From: an uncultured Chitinophaga sp.
Lineage (GTDB): Bacteria > Bacteroidota > Bacteroidia > Chitinophagales > Chitinophagaceae
DNA length: 64,000 bases
Assembly (NCBI RefSeq): GCF_937898475.1
Contig: NZ_CALEJS010000032.1
Coordinates: 124,001-188,000, forward strand
Direction: 5' to 3'
A model generated the notes under the pieces. That model was given only the letters and a program-made list of their open reading frames with translations, made no database searches and was not told the DNA's origin. Shown piece after piece: positions 24,929-33,626 of the stretch (its first letter is position 1; each line of letters begins with the position of its first letter). A program made the position numbers and the translations under genes.

Positions 24929-26842
24929 CTACAGCCTTCCGCGTTTGATCTCTTCCACCACTGCAGGATCCAGCAGGGTAGAGGTATCGCCCAGGTTGTC
25001 CAGCTCGCCTTCTGCTATTTTGCGCAGGATGCGGCGCATGATCTTACCGGAGCGTGTTTTTGGAAGGCCGCTTACAAACTGTATCTTATCGGGTTTGGCA
25101 ATGGGCCCGATAATGCGGGACACGGTCTGTATAATATCTTTTTTTGTCAGTTCAGCATCGTGGGTGGCTTTTTCTGCGATCACATAGGCATAGATGCCCT
25201 GGCCTTTAATATCATGCGGGTAGCCTACTACTGCGCTTTCTACTACGCCGGCGTGCATGTTGATGGCGTTTTCCACTTCGGCGGTGCCGATACGGTGGCC
25301 GCTTACATTCAGCACATCGTCTACGCGTCCGGTAATGCGGTAGTAACCGTCTTCATCGCGCAGGCAACCATCGCCGGTAAAGTACAGGTTATCGTAGGTA
25401 GCGAAATAGGTTTTGCGGCAGCGTTCATGATCGCCATAGGTGGTACGCAGCATACCGGGCCAGGGAAACTTGATACAGAGGTTGCCGTTCACGCCATTGC
25501 CCTCAATCTCTTTCCCGTTCTCATCCACCAGTATGGGTTGTATGCCAGGTAAAGGCAGGGTGGCGTAGCCGGGTTTTTCTTTGGTGATACCGGCTATGGG
25601 AGTGATCATAATACCGCCGGTTTCTGTTTGCCACCAGGTATCTACGATCGGGCATTTATCTTTTCCGATCTGTGTTTTGAACCAGTGCCATGCTTCTTCG
25701 TTAATGGGTTCGCCTACACTGCCCAGTTTGCGGAGAGAGCTGAGGTCTTTATGATTTACCGGGCCCAGTCCGAAGCCCATCAGGCTGCGGATGGCGGTGG
25801 GAGCGGTGTACAGGATGTTGACCCTGAATTTATCCGTAATGTCCCAGAGGCGGCCGGCATCGGGCCAGGTAGGCACCCCTTCAAACATCAGGGTGGTGGC
25901 GCCTGCGCTCAGGGGGCCGTAGAGGATATAGCTATGCCCGGTGATCCAGCCGATGTCTGCGGTACAGAAGTACACTTCGCCGGGCTGGTACTGGAAAGTA
26001 TTTACAAAAGTGTAGTTGGCATATACCATGTAGCCGCCGCAGGTGTGCACTACACCTTTTGGTTTGCCGGTACTGCCGGAGGTGTAGAGGATGAAGAGGG
26101 TATCTTCTGCATCCATTTCCTCTGCAGGGGCAGGCGGGTTGCCCTGGGTTTCCACTGCCTTGATCTCATCTTCCCACCATACATCGCGGCCTTTGAGCAT
26201 GCTCACCGGGGTGCGGGTACGGGTGCAAACGATCACGCGTTTTACGCTGGGGCAGGCCATCAGGGCATCGTCTATCACCGCTTTGAGAGGAATGTCTTTA
26301 TTACCGCGGAAAGCGCCGTCGCAGGTGATTACCAGGCTGCATTGCGCATCCTGTATCCTGTCTGCAATGGATTGTGCGCTGAAACCGCCGAATACTACGG
26401 AGTGGATGGCTCCCACCCGGGCGCAGGCCAGCACGGCAATAGCCAGTTCGGGGATCATGCCCATGTAGATGCAGACACGATCGCCTTTTTTAACGCCGTT
26501 ATTCTTCAATACGTTGGCAAACTGGCATACCTTGTTATACAGTTCGCGATAGGTAAGGATGCGGTGGCGTTCTTCCGGATCGTTGGGTTCCCAGATAATA
26601 GCAGGAGTATTGCCTAGCGTACCCAGATGACGATCCAGGCAGTTTTCTGTGATATTCAGTTTACCGCCCTGGAACCATTTAATGTCAGGATCTTTAAAAT
26701 TCCATTCCAGCACTTTATCCCATTGGCGGCGCCACATAAAGTTCTCTGCCACGTTGGCCCAGAAACCTTCCGGGTCTACTACGCTCTGGTGATAGGCTTG
26801 CTGATAGTCATCAAAACTGTTGATCTGATATGGGTAGGCCAT
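24929..26842 (-). CDS. acs: Acetyl-CoA synthetase (AMP-forming)
   Basis: 637 residues, the usual length. It activates acetate with ATP and CoA through acetyl-AMP in the cytoplasm. Visible are the N-terminal ACAS domain, the P-loop-like YTSGSTGKPKG (about 253-263), the acetyl-pocket segment DTWWQTETGG (about 404-413), the hinge TGRVDD and the C-terminal acylation motif PKTRSGKIMRR with Lys600, the residue acetylated in other bacteria to switch the enzyme off. A TPR protein gene lies 38 bases upstream on the same strand. A strong terminator follows. Confidence 0.97.
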   Translation of the reverse strand: MAYPYQINSFDDYQQAYHQSVVDPEGFWANVAENFMWRRQWDKVLEWNFKDPDIKWFQGGKLNITENCLDRHLGTLGNTPAIIWEPNDPEERHRILTYRELYNKVCQFANVLKNNGVKKGDRVCIYMGMIPELAIAVLACARVGAIHSVVFGGFSAQSIADRIQDAQCSLVITCDGAFRGNKDIPLKAVIDDALMACPSVKRVIVCTRTRTPVSMLKGRDVWWEDEIKAVETQGNPPAPAEEMDAEDTLFILYTSGSTGKPKGVVHTCGGYMVYANYTFVNTFQYQPGEVYFCTADIGWITGHSYILYGPLSAGATTLMFEGVPTWPDAGRLWDITDKFRVNILYTAPTAIRSLMGFGLGPVNHKDLSSLRKLGSVGEPINEEAWHWFKTQIGKDKCPIVDTWWQTETGGIMITPIAGITKEKPGYATLPLPGIQPILVDENGKEIEGNGVNGNLCIKFPWPGMLRTTYGDHERCRKTYFATYDNLYFTGDGCLRDEDGYYRITGRVDDVLNVSGHRIGTAEVENAINMHAGVVESAVVGYPHDIKGQGIYAYVIAEKATHDAELTKKDIIQTVSRIIGPIAKPDKIQFVSGLPKTRSGKIMRRILRKIAEGELDNLGDTSTLLDPAVVEEIKRGRL

Positions 26843-26880
26843 AGCTGCTTTTTGTTTTTTGGTTACAACGGAGAGTAAAT

Positions 26881-28038
26881 TTATTTTCTTTTCTCCATTT
26901 CTCCCAGCCGCTGCTGTACATATTTGAAAACTGCGGGATCTTCTTCCCTGCGGGCCGCCATCAGCAGGTAGCGGCGGTAATGGCGTTTGGCCGCGGCAGG
27001 ATCGCTGAGATGCTCGTCATAGATACGGGCAATGCTATACTGGCGGAGCGGCTTGTGGAAGAGGTAGTAGGCGGTATCCAGGCAGGCGGTAGCTTTCCTA
27101 TAGGCCTTCATATTTTCATAGTTGGCGCCCATGGCTGTGTAATAATCATCCAGGCTTCTGGATTTGGAAAGATCAATGCATTGCTGCAGCAACTCATTGC
27201 TGCGCGTATAGTCTTTCAATGCCGTACAGGCCATAGCGGCATAGTACATGGTAGCTTCTGTATTTAGTTGCTGTTGCGTCAGGAAATCATTTACGTATAT
27301 GCATTCCTGGTATTGCCGGTTATAATAGCAGGCGGCAGCTACATATGTGTAGGCGGTGGCGGAGATCACTTTGAGGCGGATAAGACGCTGGCCCAGTGCG
27401 ATGGCGCGGGGATAATCCTTTAAATAAAAAGCGTTCTTGATGCCGGGGATGATGACAGCGGTTTGCAGGGAATCAGTGGCCAGGTAGGGCTGCAGGATGC
27501 TGTCTGCCGCAGCATAGCGTTGCTGGGTCATCCACTCTTCTGCCAGGCGGGCCACTACTTTGGCGTCTGCGGGGTTGAGGGCATAGGCTTTTTGCAGGCA
27601 GGCAAAGCCGCTATCCTGCATACGGGCGGCAAAGTATGCAAAGCTGAGCTGCCTGTAATAAAGCGCCTGCTGCGGCCGCAGGCTGATCAGCTTTTGATAA
27701 TGGGGGATGGCCTGTACAGGATTTTCCTGTTGCATGAAGATAGCCGCCAGGTATTGGTGCGCGGAAAGGTGCTGGCTGTCCAATTGCAGTATCTGCTGAT
27801 AGGTTTGAATGGTTTCGGGCCATCTGCCCCATTGATAATATGCATAGCCCAGGAGTGCCAGCTGACTGGTATTGGCGGGGTTTACGCGGTTCTGCAGGTA
27901 TGCGGCTGCCTGATCATATTGCTGATCCTGGAACCAGCTTACTACGAGGGCATTGTCTATACTATCTTTCTGCCGGGCTTTGGCAGGTGTAAAATAACAG
28001 GTGGTCAGTAGCAGGAATAAGAGTATAGGTTTGTACAT
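26881..28038 (-). CDS. Exported TPR-repeat protein
   Basis: 385 residues: signal peptide (1-22, ends AKA) and tetratricopeptide repeats from about residue 28 to 375 (for example LALLGYAYYQWGRWPETIQT and ARIYDEHLSDPAAAKRHYRR). TPR domains are protein-binding scaffolds, here expected in the periplasm. It lies directly upstream of acs on the same strand. No partner can be named from sequence. There is no catalytic motif. Confidence 0.85.
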   Translation of the reverse strand: MYKPILLFLLLTTCYFTPAKARQKDSIDNALVVSWFQDQQYDQAAAYLQNRVNPANTSQLALLGYAYYQWGRWPETIQTYQQILQLDSQHLSAHQYLAAIFMQQENPVQAIPHYQKLISLRPQQALYYRQLSFAYFAARMQDSGFACLQKAYALNPADAKVVARLAEEWMTQQRYAAADSILQPYLATDSLQTAVIIPGIKNAFYLKDYPRAIALGQRLIRLKVISATAYTYVAAACYYNRQYQECIYVNDFLTQQQLNTEATMYYAAMACTALKDYTRSNELLQQCIDLSKSRSLDDYYTAMGANYENMKAYRKATACLDTAYYLFHKPLRQYSIARIYDEHLSDPAAAKRHYRRYLLMAARREEDPAVFKYVQQRLGEMEKRK

Positions 28039-28055
28039 GTTAAATCAGCTTTCCG

Positions 28056-28063
28056 CAAAACTA
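28056..28063 (-). promoter_or_regulatory. -7 element of the TPR-acs unit
   Basis: TAGTTTTG on the minus strand, exact TAnnTTTG match, 17 bases before the TPR gene start. Confidence 0.55.
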
Positions 28064-28112
28064 AGTATTTAGTTTATAAAAACGAAAAGTTTAGTTGGGG
28101 TGGTGGTGAGGG

Positions 28113-28156
28113 GAAAAAGAGAGGGCATCCCCCAGCTGGTGAATGCCCTCTCTTTT
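28113..28156 (-). terminator. Terminator after the lipocalin-like lipoprotein gene
   Basis: GAGAGGGCAT (28119-28128) pairs with ATGCCCTCTC (28143-28152), 10 perfect pairs, followed on the minus strand by TTTTTCCC and on the plus strand by TTTTATT. Confidence 0.85.
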
Positions 28157-28174
28157 ATTGGAGAAATAGAAATG

Positions 28175-28720
28175 TTATTTTATTATTCTCAGACCGTAGG
28201 AGTGGCTGTTAACGCCTTTACTGGTATAGAACTCTTCGTATTTAATGCTTTTGTTTCTATAGCAGAGATGGTCCCAAGTCATTGCAATGGTGCCTGAAGG
28301 GAAGTTTACGGTAACGGACAGGGTTGTATGCGCCGCATTGGTAAAGTCCCAGGTCAGGCTGCTCTGGCCGCCGTTATTATCCACATAAGTTCCTGTTTTG
28401 TCTGCTCTGAAAGTGATATACTCATTATCAAAGTTTTGTGTATTGGTGTTGGCGGTATTGCCTCTTTTGTAATACACGTTTGCATTACCGGTAACGCCTC
28501 TGATCTCCTGGATCTTCCAGCTGTTAGCTGTCAGGATCTCGGTGGTAACAGTAGTATCTACCGTTTTAATGGTATCTTTCACTGTAACGGTGTCGATCAC
28601 TTTAATTGTATCCCGAACGGTGATAGTGTCATTTTCCTTTGTGCAGGAAACAAAGCCCACCTGCATGGTGGATAACGCAATGAATGTGGCGATGATGGAA
28701 AACCCGAAGAATTTTTTCAT
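28175..28720 (-). CDS. Lipoprotein with DTxxV repeat stalk and lipocalin-like domain
   Basis: 181 residues. Signal peptide with lipobox FVSC (Cys26). Residues 30-60 are a threonine/valine/aspartate stalk made of near-repeats (DTITV, DTIKV, DTVTV, DTIKT). The rest (about 65-181) has the alternating-strand look of Bacteroidota lipocalin-like proteins (SWKIQEIRG, ITFRADKTGTYVDNNG, LTWDFTN). It should be surface- or periplasm-facing. Ligand is unknown. Single-gene unit with a strong terminator. Confidence 0.78.
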   Translation of the reverse strand: MKKFFGFSIIATFIALSTMQVGFVSCTKENDTITVRDTIKVIDTVTVKDTIKTVDTTVTTEILTANSWKIQEIRGVTGNANVYYKRGNTANTNTQNFDNEYITFRADKTGTYVDNNGGQSSLTWDFTNAAHTTLSVTVNFPSGTIAMTWDHLCYRNKSIKYEEFYTSKGVNSHSYGLRIIK

Positions 28721-28813
28721 AGGTATATGTTCTTATTAAAACCGCTGCAAGGTAAAATTTTTTTGCAGCACTACCATATTCCTTTCGTGTTAACCAATAT
28801 CCGGGTACAGTGT

Positions 28814-29107
28814 TCAGCGCTGCGGCTTCTTGCGATACTTATCCCCATGTTCCCAGAACTCGCGGAACACTTCATCCATTACGGCAACGATCTTTTCTTT
28901 TTCCGCGTTGCTGAGTGCAGGCACCATTTTACGGTTGGCTTCGGCGGGTTTATCAAACCCACGCATTTTGCGGTAAAAGGTAGGTACGCTCCAGGAACAT
29001 TCTTCGCATACTTTTTCGCGGAAACGGATAGGAAGATTAACCAGGCTGGAGTGGATATCCTGCAGCATATTAACAGGCACCGGCGTTTGAGGTATTAACT
29101 TCTTCAT
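28814..29107 (-). CDS. Small hypothetical protein, possible helix-turn-helix
   Basis: 97 residues, mostly helical. The segment FREKVCEECSWSVPTFYRKM (28-47) looks like a helix-turn-helix with its recognition helix at SVPTFYRKM; a charged C-terminal helix follows (about 68-92). It has no signal peptide. It is divergent from the double-HTH regulator at 29523 across a 415-base AT-rich gap, an arrangement typical of regulators that share a control region. I do not recognise the family. Confidence 0.6.
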   Translation of the reverse strand: MKKLIPQTPVPVNMLQDIHSSLVNLPIRFREKVCEECSWSVPTFYRKMRGFDKPAEANRKMVPALSNAEKEKIVAVMDEVFREFWEHGDKYRKKPQR

Positions 29108-29522
29108 GGTCTCAAGGTTTTTGGCTATTTGATGTCAGATAAATTACTGGGTGGTTTAATTAATAATACATCATGTTAAACGATAATTGCCTGCTTTAAT
29201 GTCAGCAAATATATTGATAATGATCTGAATCGGAATGTTTTTTACTTATTATTTTATCATTCCGCCAATACGCTGCTGATCTGCGCTCCTGGCTGTTCTC
29301 AGGGAAATGTGAATTGTATTGTGGATAATTTGTATCGCAGCCTGACTGCCTGATATATAACAGGAGATTGATTTAGCAAAGAATACTGAATTGTGTTAAT
29401 GATATTTTTCTTATTGTTGCGAAATTTTAATTCGCTGATTGAAATAGGAATTATTTATATTGTAATAATGATGTACTATGAAAAACTGACATAAACAATA
29501 AGTGTAAAAAATTTAGTTTACC
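29108..29522. other. AT-rich divergent control region without a gene
   Basis: This gap between two divergent genes is clearly richer in A and T than its surroundings. I found no reading frame, RNA gene or long palindrome in it. It is the likely promoter and operator region of both neighbours, but no TAnnTTTG element with good spacing stands out. Confidence 0.5.
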
Positions 29523-30152
29523 ATGCAGCACGGGTTAATCCACATGGGCCAGCGCTTAAAGCAAATCCTCAAACAGAGAAAAATAAAGATTGTTGACTTC
29601 GCAAGAATGGCAGGCTTCACCAACCAGATAGCACACTATCACCTCAGGAAAAGCGATATGAAAAGATCCACCCTGGAACGTTTCTGCGCGCTTGTAGGGA
29701 TCAGTGCAGAAGAGTTTTACCAGTGGAACAATATGGTAGTGGTAAAAGGAGGTAAAGGCCAGGCAGCAACAACAGTAGCGCACCACGGGCAACGCTTTAC
29801 AGAACTGATAGAGGAAAAGGGTCTGAACAAGAGCAAGCTGGCCAGACGTTTAGACATGAGCAGAAGAACCATGTACAACCTTTTTGAAAAACCATTGTTT
29901 GAGCCCGGCGAACTCGAGGCAGTAACAAAAGCGCTGGAGATCACAGCAGCCGCTTTTCTGCATCCTGACACGGTAGAGGATGTACGAACTTCAGATTCTG
30001 ATGAACTGCTGGCACTGCGGGAAAAGTATTACCGCCTGCTGGAAGATTACAACCAGTTGTTAAAACAACACAACGCACTAAAAGAAACACTGGATGCTTT
30101 CAAGAAGGATATTGTACTACTGCGTAAGCAAAGCCGTTCCAAAAAAGTTTAA
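29523..30152 (+). CDS. Transcriptional regulator with two tandem XRE-like HTH domains and coiled-coil tail
   Basis: 209 residues; the Met at residue 8 (MGQRLKQILKQRK) is an equally possible start. A first lambda-repressor-like HTH spans about 8-65, a second about 85-145 (RFTELIEEKGLNKSKLARRL then MSRRTMYNLFEK). The C-terminal 50 residues are heptad-like (LREKYYRLLEDYNQLLKQHN) and should form a coiled coil for dimerisation. Two HTH units in one chain suggest binding to a paired or extended site. No effector domain is visible. Target genes are unknown. Confidence 0.8.
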   Translation: MQHGLIHMGQRLKQILKQRKIKIVDFARMAGFTNQIAHYHLRKSDMKRSTLERFCALVGISAEEFYQWNNMVVVKGGKGQAATTVAHHGQRFTELIEEKGLNKSKLARRLDMSRRTMYNLFEKPLFEPGELEAVTKALEITAAAFLHPDTVEDVRTSDSDELLALREKYYRLLEDYNQLLKQHNALKETLDAFKKDIVLLRKQSRSKKV

Positions 30153-30315
30153 GCACAACCACTGTACTTCGCTTCCAATGTTAACCACCTCTTAAACATT
30201 TATATTCTGTATACAAAAATGTAATGACCTGAATTTTTATAGGAACCATAACAACGATATTGATCTTAAGAGGATTGATACAATACATTAATTGCTGTAA
30301 GTAACAATTTTTGTT

Positions 30316-30323
30316 TAGGTTTG
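30316..30323 (+). promoter_or_regulatory. -7 element of the RAYT-like gene
   Basis: TAGGTTTG, exact TAnnTTTG match, with TTG at 30292-30294, 21 bases upstream. The leader to the ATG at 30383 is about 50 bases. Confidence 0.55.
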
Positions 30324-30382
30324 TGTAGCCCAGGAATGCTTTTGATATCTGGCCACTCATCCTGATCCAAAAATTGTTAATT

Positions 30383-30913
30383 ATGTCAATCACCCCGCAG
30401 TTTCCGGAAACATGGTTTATATCTATGGCGGTCATGGGAAGGCCCAACCTGTTGACACGGCCGCGCTATTCTGCCATCATTGCCCGTCATCTGAACGCCG
30501 CGCATGAAGAGCAGCAAATCATTATCAGGAGCCATTTGTTATTGCCAGACCAGGTAATGCTGCTGGTACAACCATTTAAGATGCCGCTCACCTTATGGAT
30601 GCAGGACTTTGTAAAGGATACGGCCATAGAACTTTGCGAAAGCCTTAAAGCTGACCAGCAGGACGAAAGGAAGGAATGGTTTGAATGTTTTGTGAACCGC
30701 CACAATAACGGCTATGATGTATTATGGCGTAATATAGAGCACCTGCCCGTTGGATCAAGGGGAGAATATGAAGCTTTCGAAGCCAGGATGCTCACCGCAC
30801 CTGTTAAAGCAGGGTTTGTGAGCAACCCGGATTATTACCCCTACACCTGGTTCAACAACCGTGCGGGCGTGATGTACTCTCCACCTGTTTTCGAGGAGGA
30901 TGAGCAGGATTAG
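30383..30913 (+). CDS. Degenerate REP-associated transposase (RAYT/Y1_Tnp)-like protein, catalytic HUH motif lost
   Basis: 176 residues from the ATG at 30383 (MSITPQFPETWFIS); an ATG three codons earlier is possible. Two blocks recall IS200-like REP-associated tyrosine transposases: LLLPDQVMLLVQP (about 54-66), where active members read like VIMPNHVHLLV, and APVKAGFVSNPDYYPYTW near residue 145, where they read NNPVKAGLV and DYPYTW. The two catalytic histidines of the HUH motif are replaced (DQVM), so nicking is not expected. The gene is intact, has its own promoter and a tail-to-tail neighbour whose stop abuts its own. This suggests a domesticated, non-catalytic protein. The homology is judged by eye. 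Confidence 0.6.
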   Translation: MSITPQFPETWFISMAVMGRPNLLTRPRYSAIIARHLNAAHEEQQIIIRSHLLLPDQVMLLVQPFKMPLTLWMQDFVKDTAIELCESLKADQQDERKEWFECFVNRHNNGYDVLWRNIEHLPVGSRGEYEAFEARMLTAPVKAGFVSNPDYYPYTWFNNRAGVMYSPPVFEEDEQD

Positions 30914-31432
30914 TTATAATAACAGCTCACCTACTTCTTCCCAGGTGTTCACCCTTTTGAAACCCTCTACGTTCACGTTATGCGGAGCGGTAAACAATAG
31001 GGGTTGCCCTTTGAAGGTGCTCAGGTTCTTGATATGATCGTCGATCATATAATCTGCATCCACAATATTCTTATATCCGCAGAAAACGATGTTATGCCAG
31101 CTGATGAAGGGGAAATACTCTTCCAGCCAGGCCAGTTTTTCAGAAAGCGACTGCGGAAATTCCATGGCCGCTGAAACAATGTATACTTCATGTCTGTCGT
31201 GCAGGGCCTTGATCACTTCCTGGGCGCCGGGAATAACCGGTTTTGTTCTGAAAAAGCCCGGTGTGTACAGAAACTGACGAACTACGCCTTCCAGGGGGAA
31301 ACCGGTGGTTTCTGGTTTTCCCAGCAGGCTTGCTTTCTCTACCTTAACACCGTAACGTGCTGCATACCAGTCTATATAATGCTGTGTGCTGTCTGCCATC
31401 ACACCATCCATGTCTATTGCAATTCTTGCCAT
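30914..31432 (-). CDS. 5'(3')-deoxyribonucleotidase-like HAD hydrolase
   Basis: 172 residues of the HAD superfamily, NT5C type. Catalytic Asp7 and Asp9 in IDMDGVMAD, motif II Ser in YIVSAAMEFPQS, and the late acidic motif YMIDDHIKNL. Members dephosphorylate deoxyribonucleoside monophosphates in the cytoplasm. The start at 31432 is 16 bases behind a TAATTTTG promoter element. It is divergent from the DeoR-type gene, whose product could control both. Confidence 0.85.
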   Translation of the reverse strand: MARIAIDMDGVMADSTQHYIDWYAARYGVKVEKASLLGKPETTGFPLEGVVRQFLYTPGFFRTKPVIPGAQEVIKALHDRHEVYIVSAAMEFPQSLSEKLAWLEEYFPFISWHNIVFCGYKNIVDADYMIDDHIKNLSTFKGQPLLFTAPHNVNVEGFKRVNTWEEVGELLL

Positions 31433-31448
31433 ATCTTGCTGTTTTGTG

Positions 31449-31456
31449 CAAAATTA
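31449..31456 (-). promoter_or_regulatory. Nucleotidase gene -7 promoter element
   Basis: TAATTTTG on the minus strand, exact TAnnTTTG match, 16 bases before the start codon. Confidence 0.55.
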
Positions 31457-31483
31457 TGCATTTAGTCTCGATAATCATAGTAG

Positions 31484-31512
31484 AATATTGCAAATAATTA
31501 CATAATATTGCA
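31484..31512. promoter_or_regulatory. Direct repeat, candidate DeoR operator
   Basis: AATATTGCA occurs at 31484-31492 and again at 31504-31512, 20 bases (about two helical turns) apart, between the divergent nucleotidase and DeoR genes. A weaker third match (AAATAGCAA) follows at 31515. Confidence 0.45.
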
Positions 31513-31527
31513 GAAAATAGCAAGAAC

Positions 31528-32274
31528 ATGTTGAAAGAAGAGCGCCTGGATTATATATTAAAGAAACTGCAGACAGATCAGAAGGTATTACAGACAGAAT
31601 TAAGCAATGATCTGCAGGTTTCTGAGGATACGGTACGCCGCGACCTGGAAGTGCTGGCGCAAAACGGCCTGCTGATCAAGGTAAGAGGTGGCGCTATTCC
31701 TCATTCTCCCCATCCTTATTCTTTTAAAGACCGGATAGGCTTACATGAAGATGATAAACGCACCATTGCAGGCAAGGCTTTGTCATTCCTGCATGACGGG
31801 CAGACGGTTATTATGGACGGCGGTACATCTACCTATACGCTGGTAAAAATGTTCCCGCCCCAGCTGCGGATTACGGTGATCACCAACAGTGTGCCCATTG
31901 CCATGCAGCTGATGGAGCACCCATCTGCAGAAGTGATCCTTACCGGTGGACGGGTGTTTAAGAATTCGCAGATCACTTCGGGCCTGGATACCATCCGGAT
32001 GTTTGAAAGGGTAAGGGCAGATATCTGCTTCCTGGGCATCTGCAGCCTGCATCCGGAGGCGGGGGTTACCAATATAGACCTGGCAGAATCGGAATTGAAA
32101 TATGCCATGGTGCAGGCAGGCAGCCGGGTAATGGCGCTGGCCACCAGTGATAAGATGGGCACTGCAGAAGCATTTAAGGTATGTGAGCTGTCAGAACTGG
32201 ATACTATTATTACCGACCGCCTGGAGCCGGAATTAATAGCGCCCTACCAGAAGTTGGGTATTAAAGTGATATAA
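31528..32274 (+). CDS. DeoR-family transcriptional regulator
   Basis: 248 residues: N-terminal winged helix (about 5-58; LQVSEDTVRRDLEVL is the DeoR signature) and a sugar-phosphate-sensing domain (about 75-235) related to ribose-5-phosphate isomerase-like folds (GGTSTYTLV, LTGGRVF, TSDKMG). Such proteins usually repress carbohydrate genes and are released by a phosphorylated intermediate. The MFS gene starts only seven bases downstream, so the transporter is the likely regulated partner. Confidence 0.93.
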   Translation: MLKEERLDYILKKLQTDQKVLQTELSNDLQVSEDTVRRDLEVLAQNGLLIKVRGGAIPHSPHPYSFKDRIGLHEDDKRTIAGKALSFLHDGQTVIMDGGTSTYTLVKMFPPQLRITVITNSVPIAMQLMEHPSAEVILTGGRVFKNSQITSGLDTIRMFERVRADICFLGICSLHPEAGVTNIDLAESELKYAMVQAGSRVMALATSDKMGTAEAFKVCELSELDTIITDRLEPELIAPYQKLGIKVI

Positions 32275-32281
32275 ATATAAC

Positions 32282-33538
32282 ATGTTGCAATCTTTATCAA
32301 TTGATGCTATGTCTTCAAAAAGAGTGGCTCGTATTGCGGTAAGCTCCCTGTTTTTTTTAACTGGGCTATGTTTTTCCAGCTGGGCATCGCGCATACCCGC
32401 TATACAGCAGTCGCTGCACCTTAGCGAAGGCGGCCTTGGCGGTGTGTTGCTGGCGCTTCCCATCGGTTCAATGATATCCATGCCCGTGGCCGGATACCTG
32501 GTGAGCCGTTTCGGCAGCAAACAGGTGGTGCTGGTAGCCGGTATTTTCTATGCAGTAGTGCTACCGGTACTGGGCCTGGTAGCAACACCCTGGCAATTGT
32601 TTGCAGTGCTGATGCTGTTTGGCTTTACCGGTAACCTGGCCAACATAGCGGTAAATACGCAGGCCGTAGCGGTAGAGGAAATGTATGGCAGATCAGTAAT
32701 GGCTTCCTTTCATGGACTTTGGAGCCTGGCCGGTTTTACAGGGGCTGCCATAGGGGCGCTGATGGCCGGGCAGGAAATACTGCCTTACCAGCATTTCCTG
32801 CTGATCACTGTAATGGGCGTATTGATTGTTGTATTAAGCGGCAGACATATTGTTCCGCATAAAGAAGCGGCGCTGAAGAAAGCAACGATGTCTATATGGG
32901 AGCGGGCAATAAGACGTGCTAAAAAATTTGTGAAAAGATGGAGGAACCCTGCATTGCTTGCGCGCGTGCGTTATATCTGGGCAAAGAGGAAACTGCGTAT
33001 CCTGTGGCCACTGATCATACTGGGTGTAATTGCTTTCTGCTCTATGATCTGTGAAGGTACCATGTTTGACTGGAGCGGGGTGTATTTCAAGAAAGTGATC
33101 AAGGCGCCGGATGGTATGGCGGGTATAGGTTATGCGGCCTTTATGAGTACAATGGCTTCTTTCCGCTTTATAGCCGACTGGCTTACTACCCGTCTGGGTT
33201 CCAGGAGGGTTTTACAGCTCAGTGGCGCCTTAACGGCATCCGGCCTGCTGATAGCAGTACTGCTGCCATATTTTGCCACTGCCATATTCGGCTTTCTGCT
33301 GGTGGGAGCGGGCGTATCTTCGGTGGTGCCACTGGTGTACAGCGCTGCGGGAAAATCAAAATCAATGTCTGCAGGCATGGCGCTGGCTGCCGTATCTACC
33401 ATCGGTTACCTGGGCTTTTTGGTAGGGCCGCCGCTGATCGGGTTTGTGGCGCAGGCGTCCAACTTAAGCATTTCTTTCTCCATTATTGCACTGATGGGTA
33501 CCTGTATTGCTGTTATGGGCAGCAGGGTAAAAGCATAA
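32282..33538 (+). CDS. MFS transporter (YbjJ-like)
   Basis: 418 residues with 12 predicted membrane helices in two groups of six and a long basic cytoplasmic loop between them (about 195-240, rich in Arg and Lys). The first helix contains SSWASRIPAIQ, typical of the YbjJ-type sugar or metabolite transporter group. Starts at residue 1 or at the Met of MSSKRVARI (residue 10) are both possible. It is translated directly after the DeoR gene and ends at a strong terminator, so the pair forms one operon. Substrate is unknown; by context a carbohydrate. Confidence 0.88.
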   Translation: MLQSLSIDAMSSKRVARIAVSSLFFLTGLCFSSWASRIPAIQQSLHLSEGGLGGVLLALPIGSMISMPVAGYLVSRFGSKQVVLVAGIFYAVVLPVLGLVATPWQLFAVLMLFGFTGNLANIAVNTQAVAVEEMYGRSVMASFHGLWSLAGFTGAAIGALMAGQEILPYQHFLLITVMGVLIVVLSGRHIVPHKEAALKKATMSIWERAIRRAKKFVKRWRNPALLARVRYIWAKRKLRILWPLIILGVIAFCSMICEGTMFDWSGVYFKKVIKAPDGMAGIGYAAFMSTMASFRFIADWLTTRLGSRRVLQLSGALTASGLLIAVLLPYFATAIFGFLLVGAGVSSVVPLVYSAAGKSKSMSAGMALAAVSTIGYLGFLVGPPLIGFVAQASNLSISFSIIALMGTCIAVMGSRVKA

Positions 33539-33573
33539 AAAACGAGTTTGTTCAGCCATATAATAATAAAAAC

Positions 33574-33614
33574 AGAAAGTCCCGGTAAGTTCTTACCGGG
33601 ACTTTCTTTATTAA
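33574..33614. terminator. Bidirectional rho-independent terminator
   Basis: AGAAAGTCCCGGTAA (33574-33588) and TTACCGGGACTTTCT (33593-33607) form a perfect 15-bp stem with loop GTTC, between the converging MFS and lipoprotein genes. Confidence 0.9.
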
Positions 33615-33626
33615 AAGCGGTTGCCT

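Noticed and set aside
30383..30913. An active IS200/IS605 insertion sequence
   Set aside because: The catalytic HUH histidines are absent, and I saw no subterminal hairpins or tnpB partner in the flanks.
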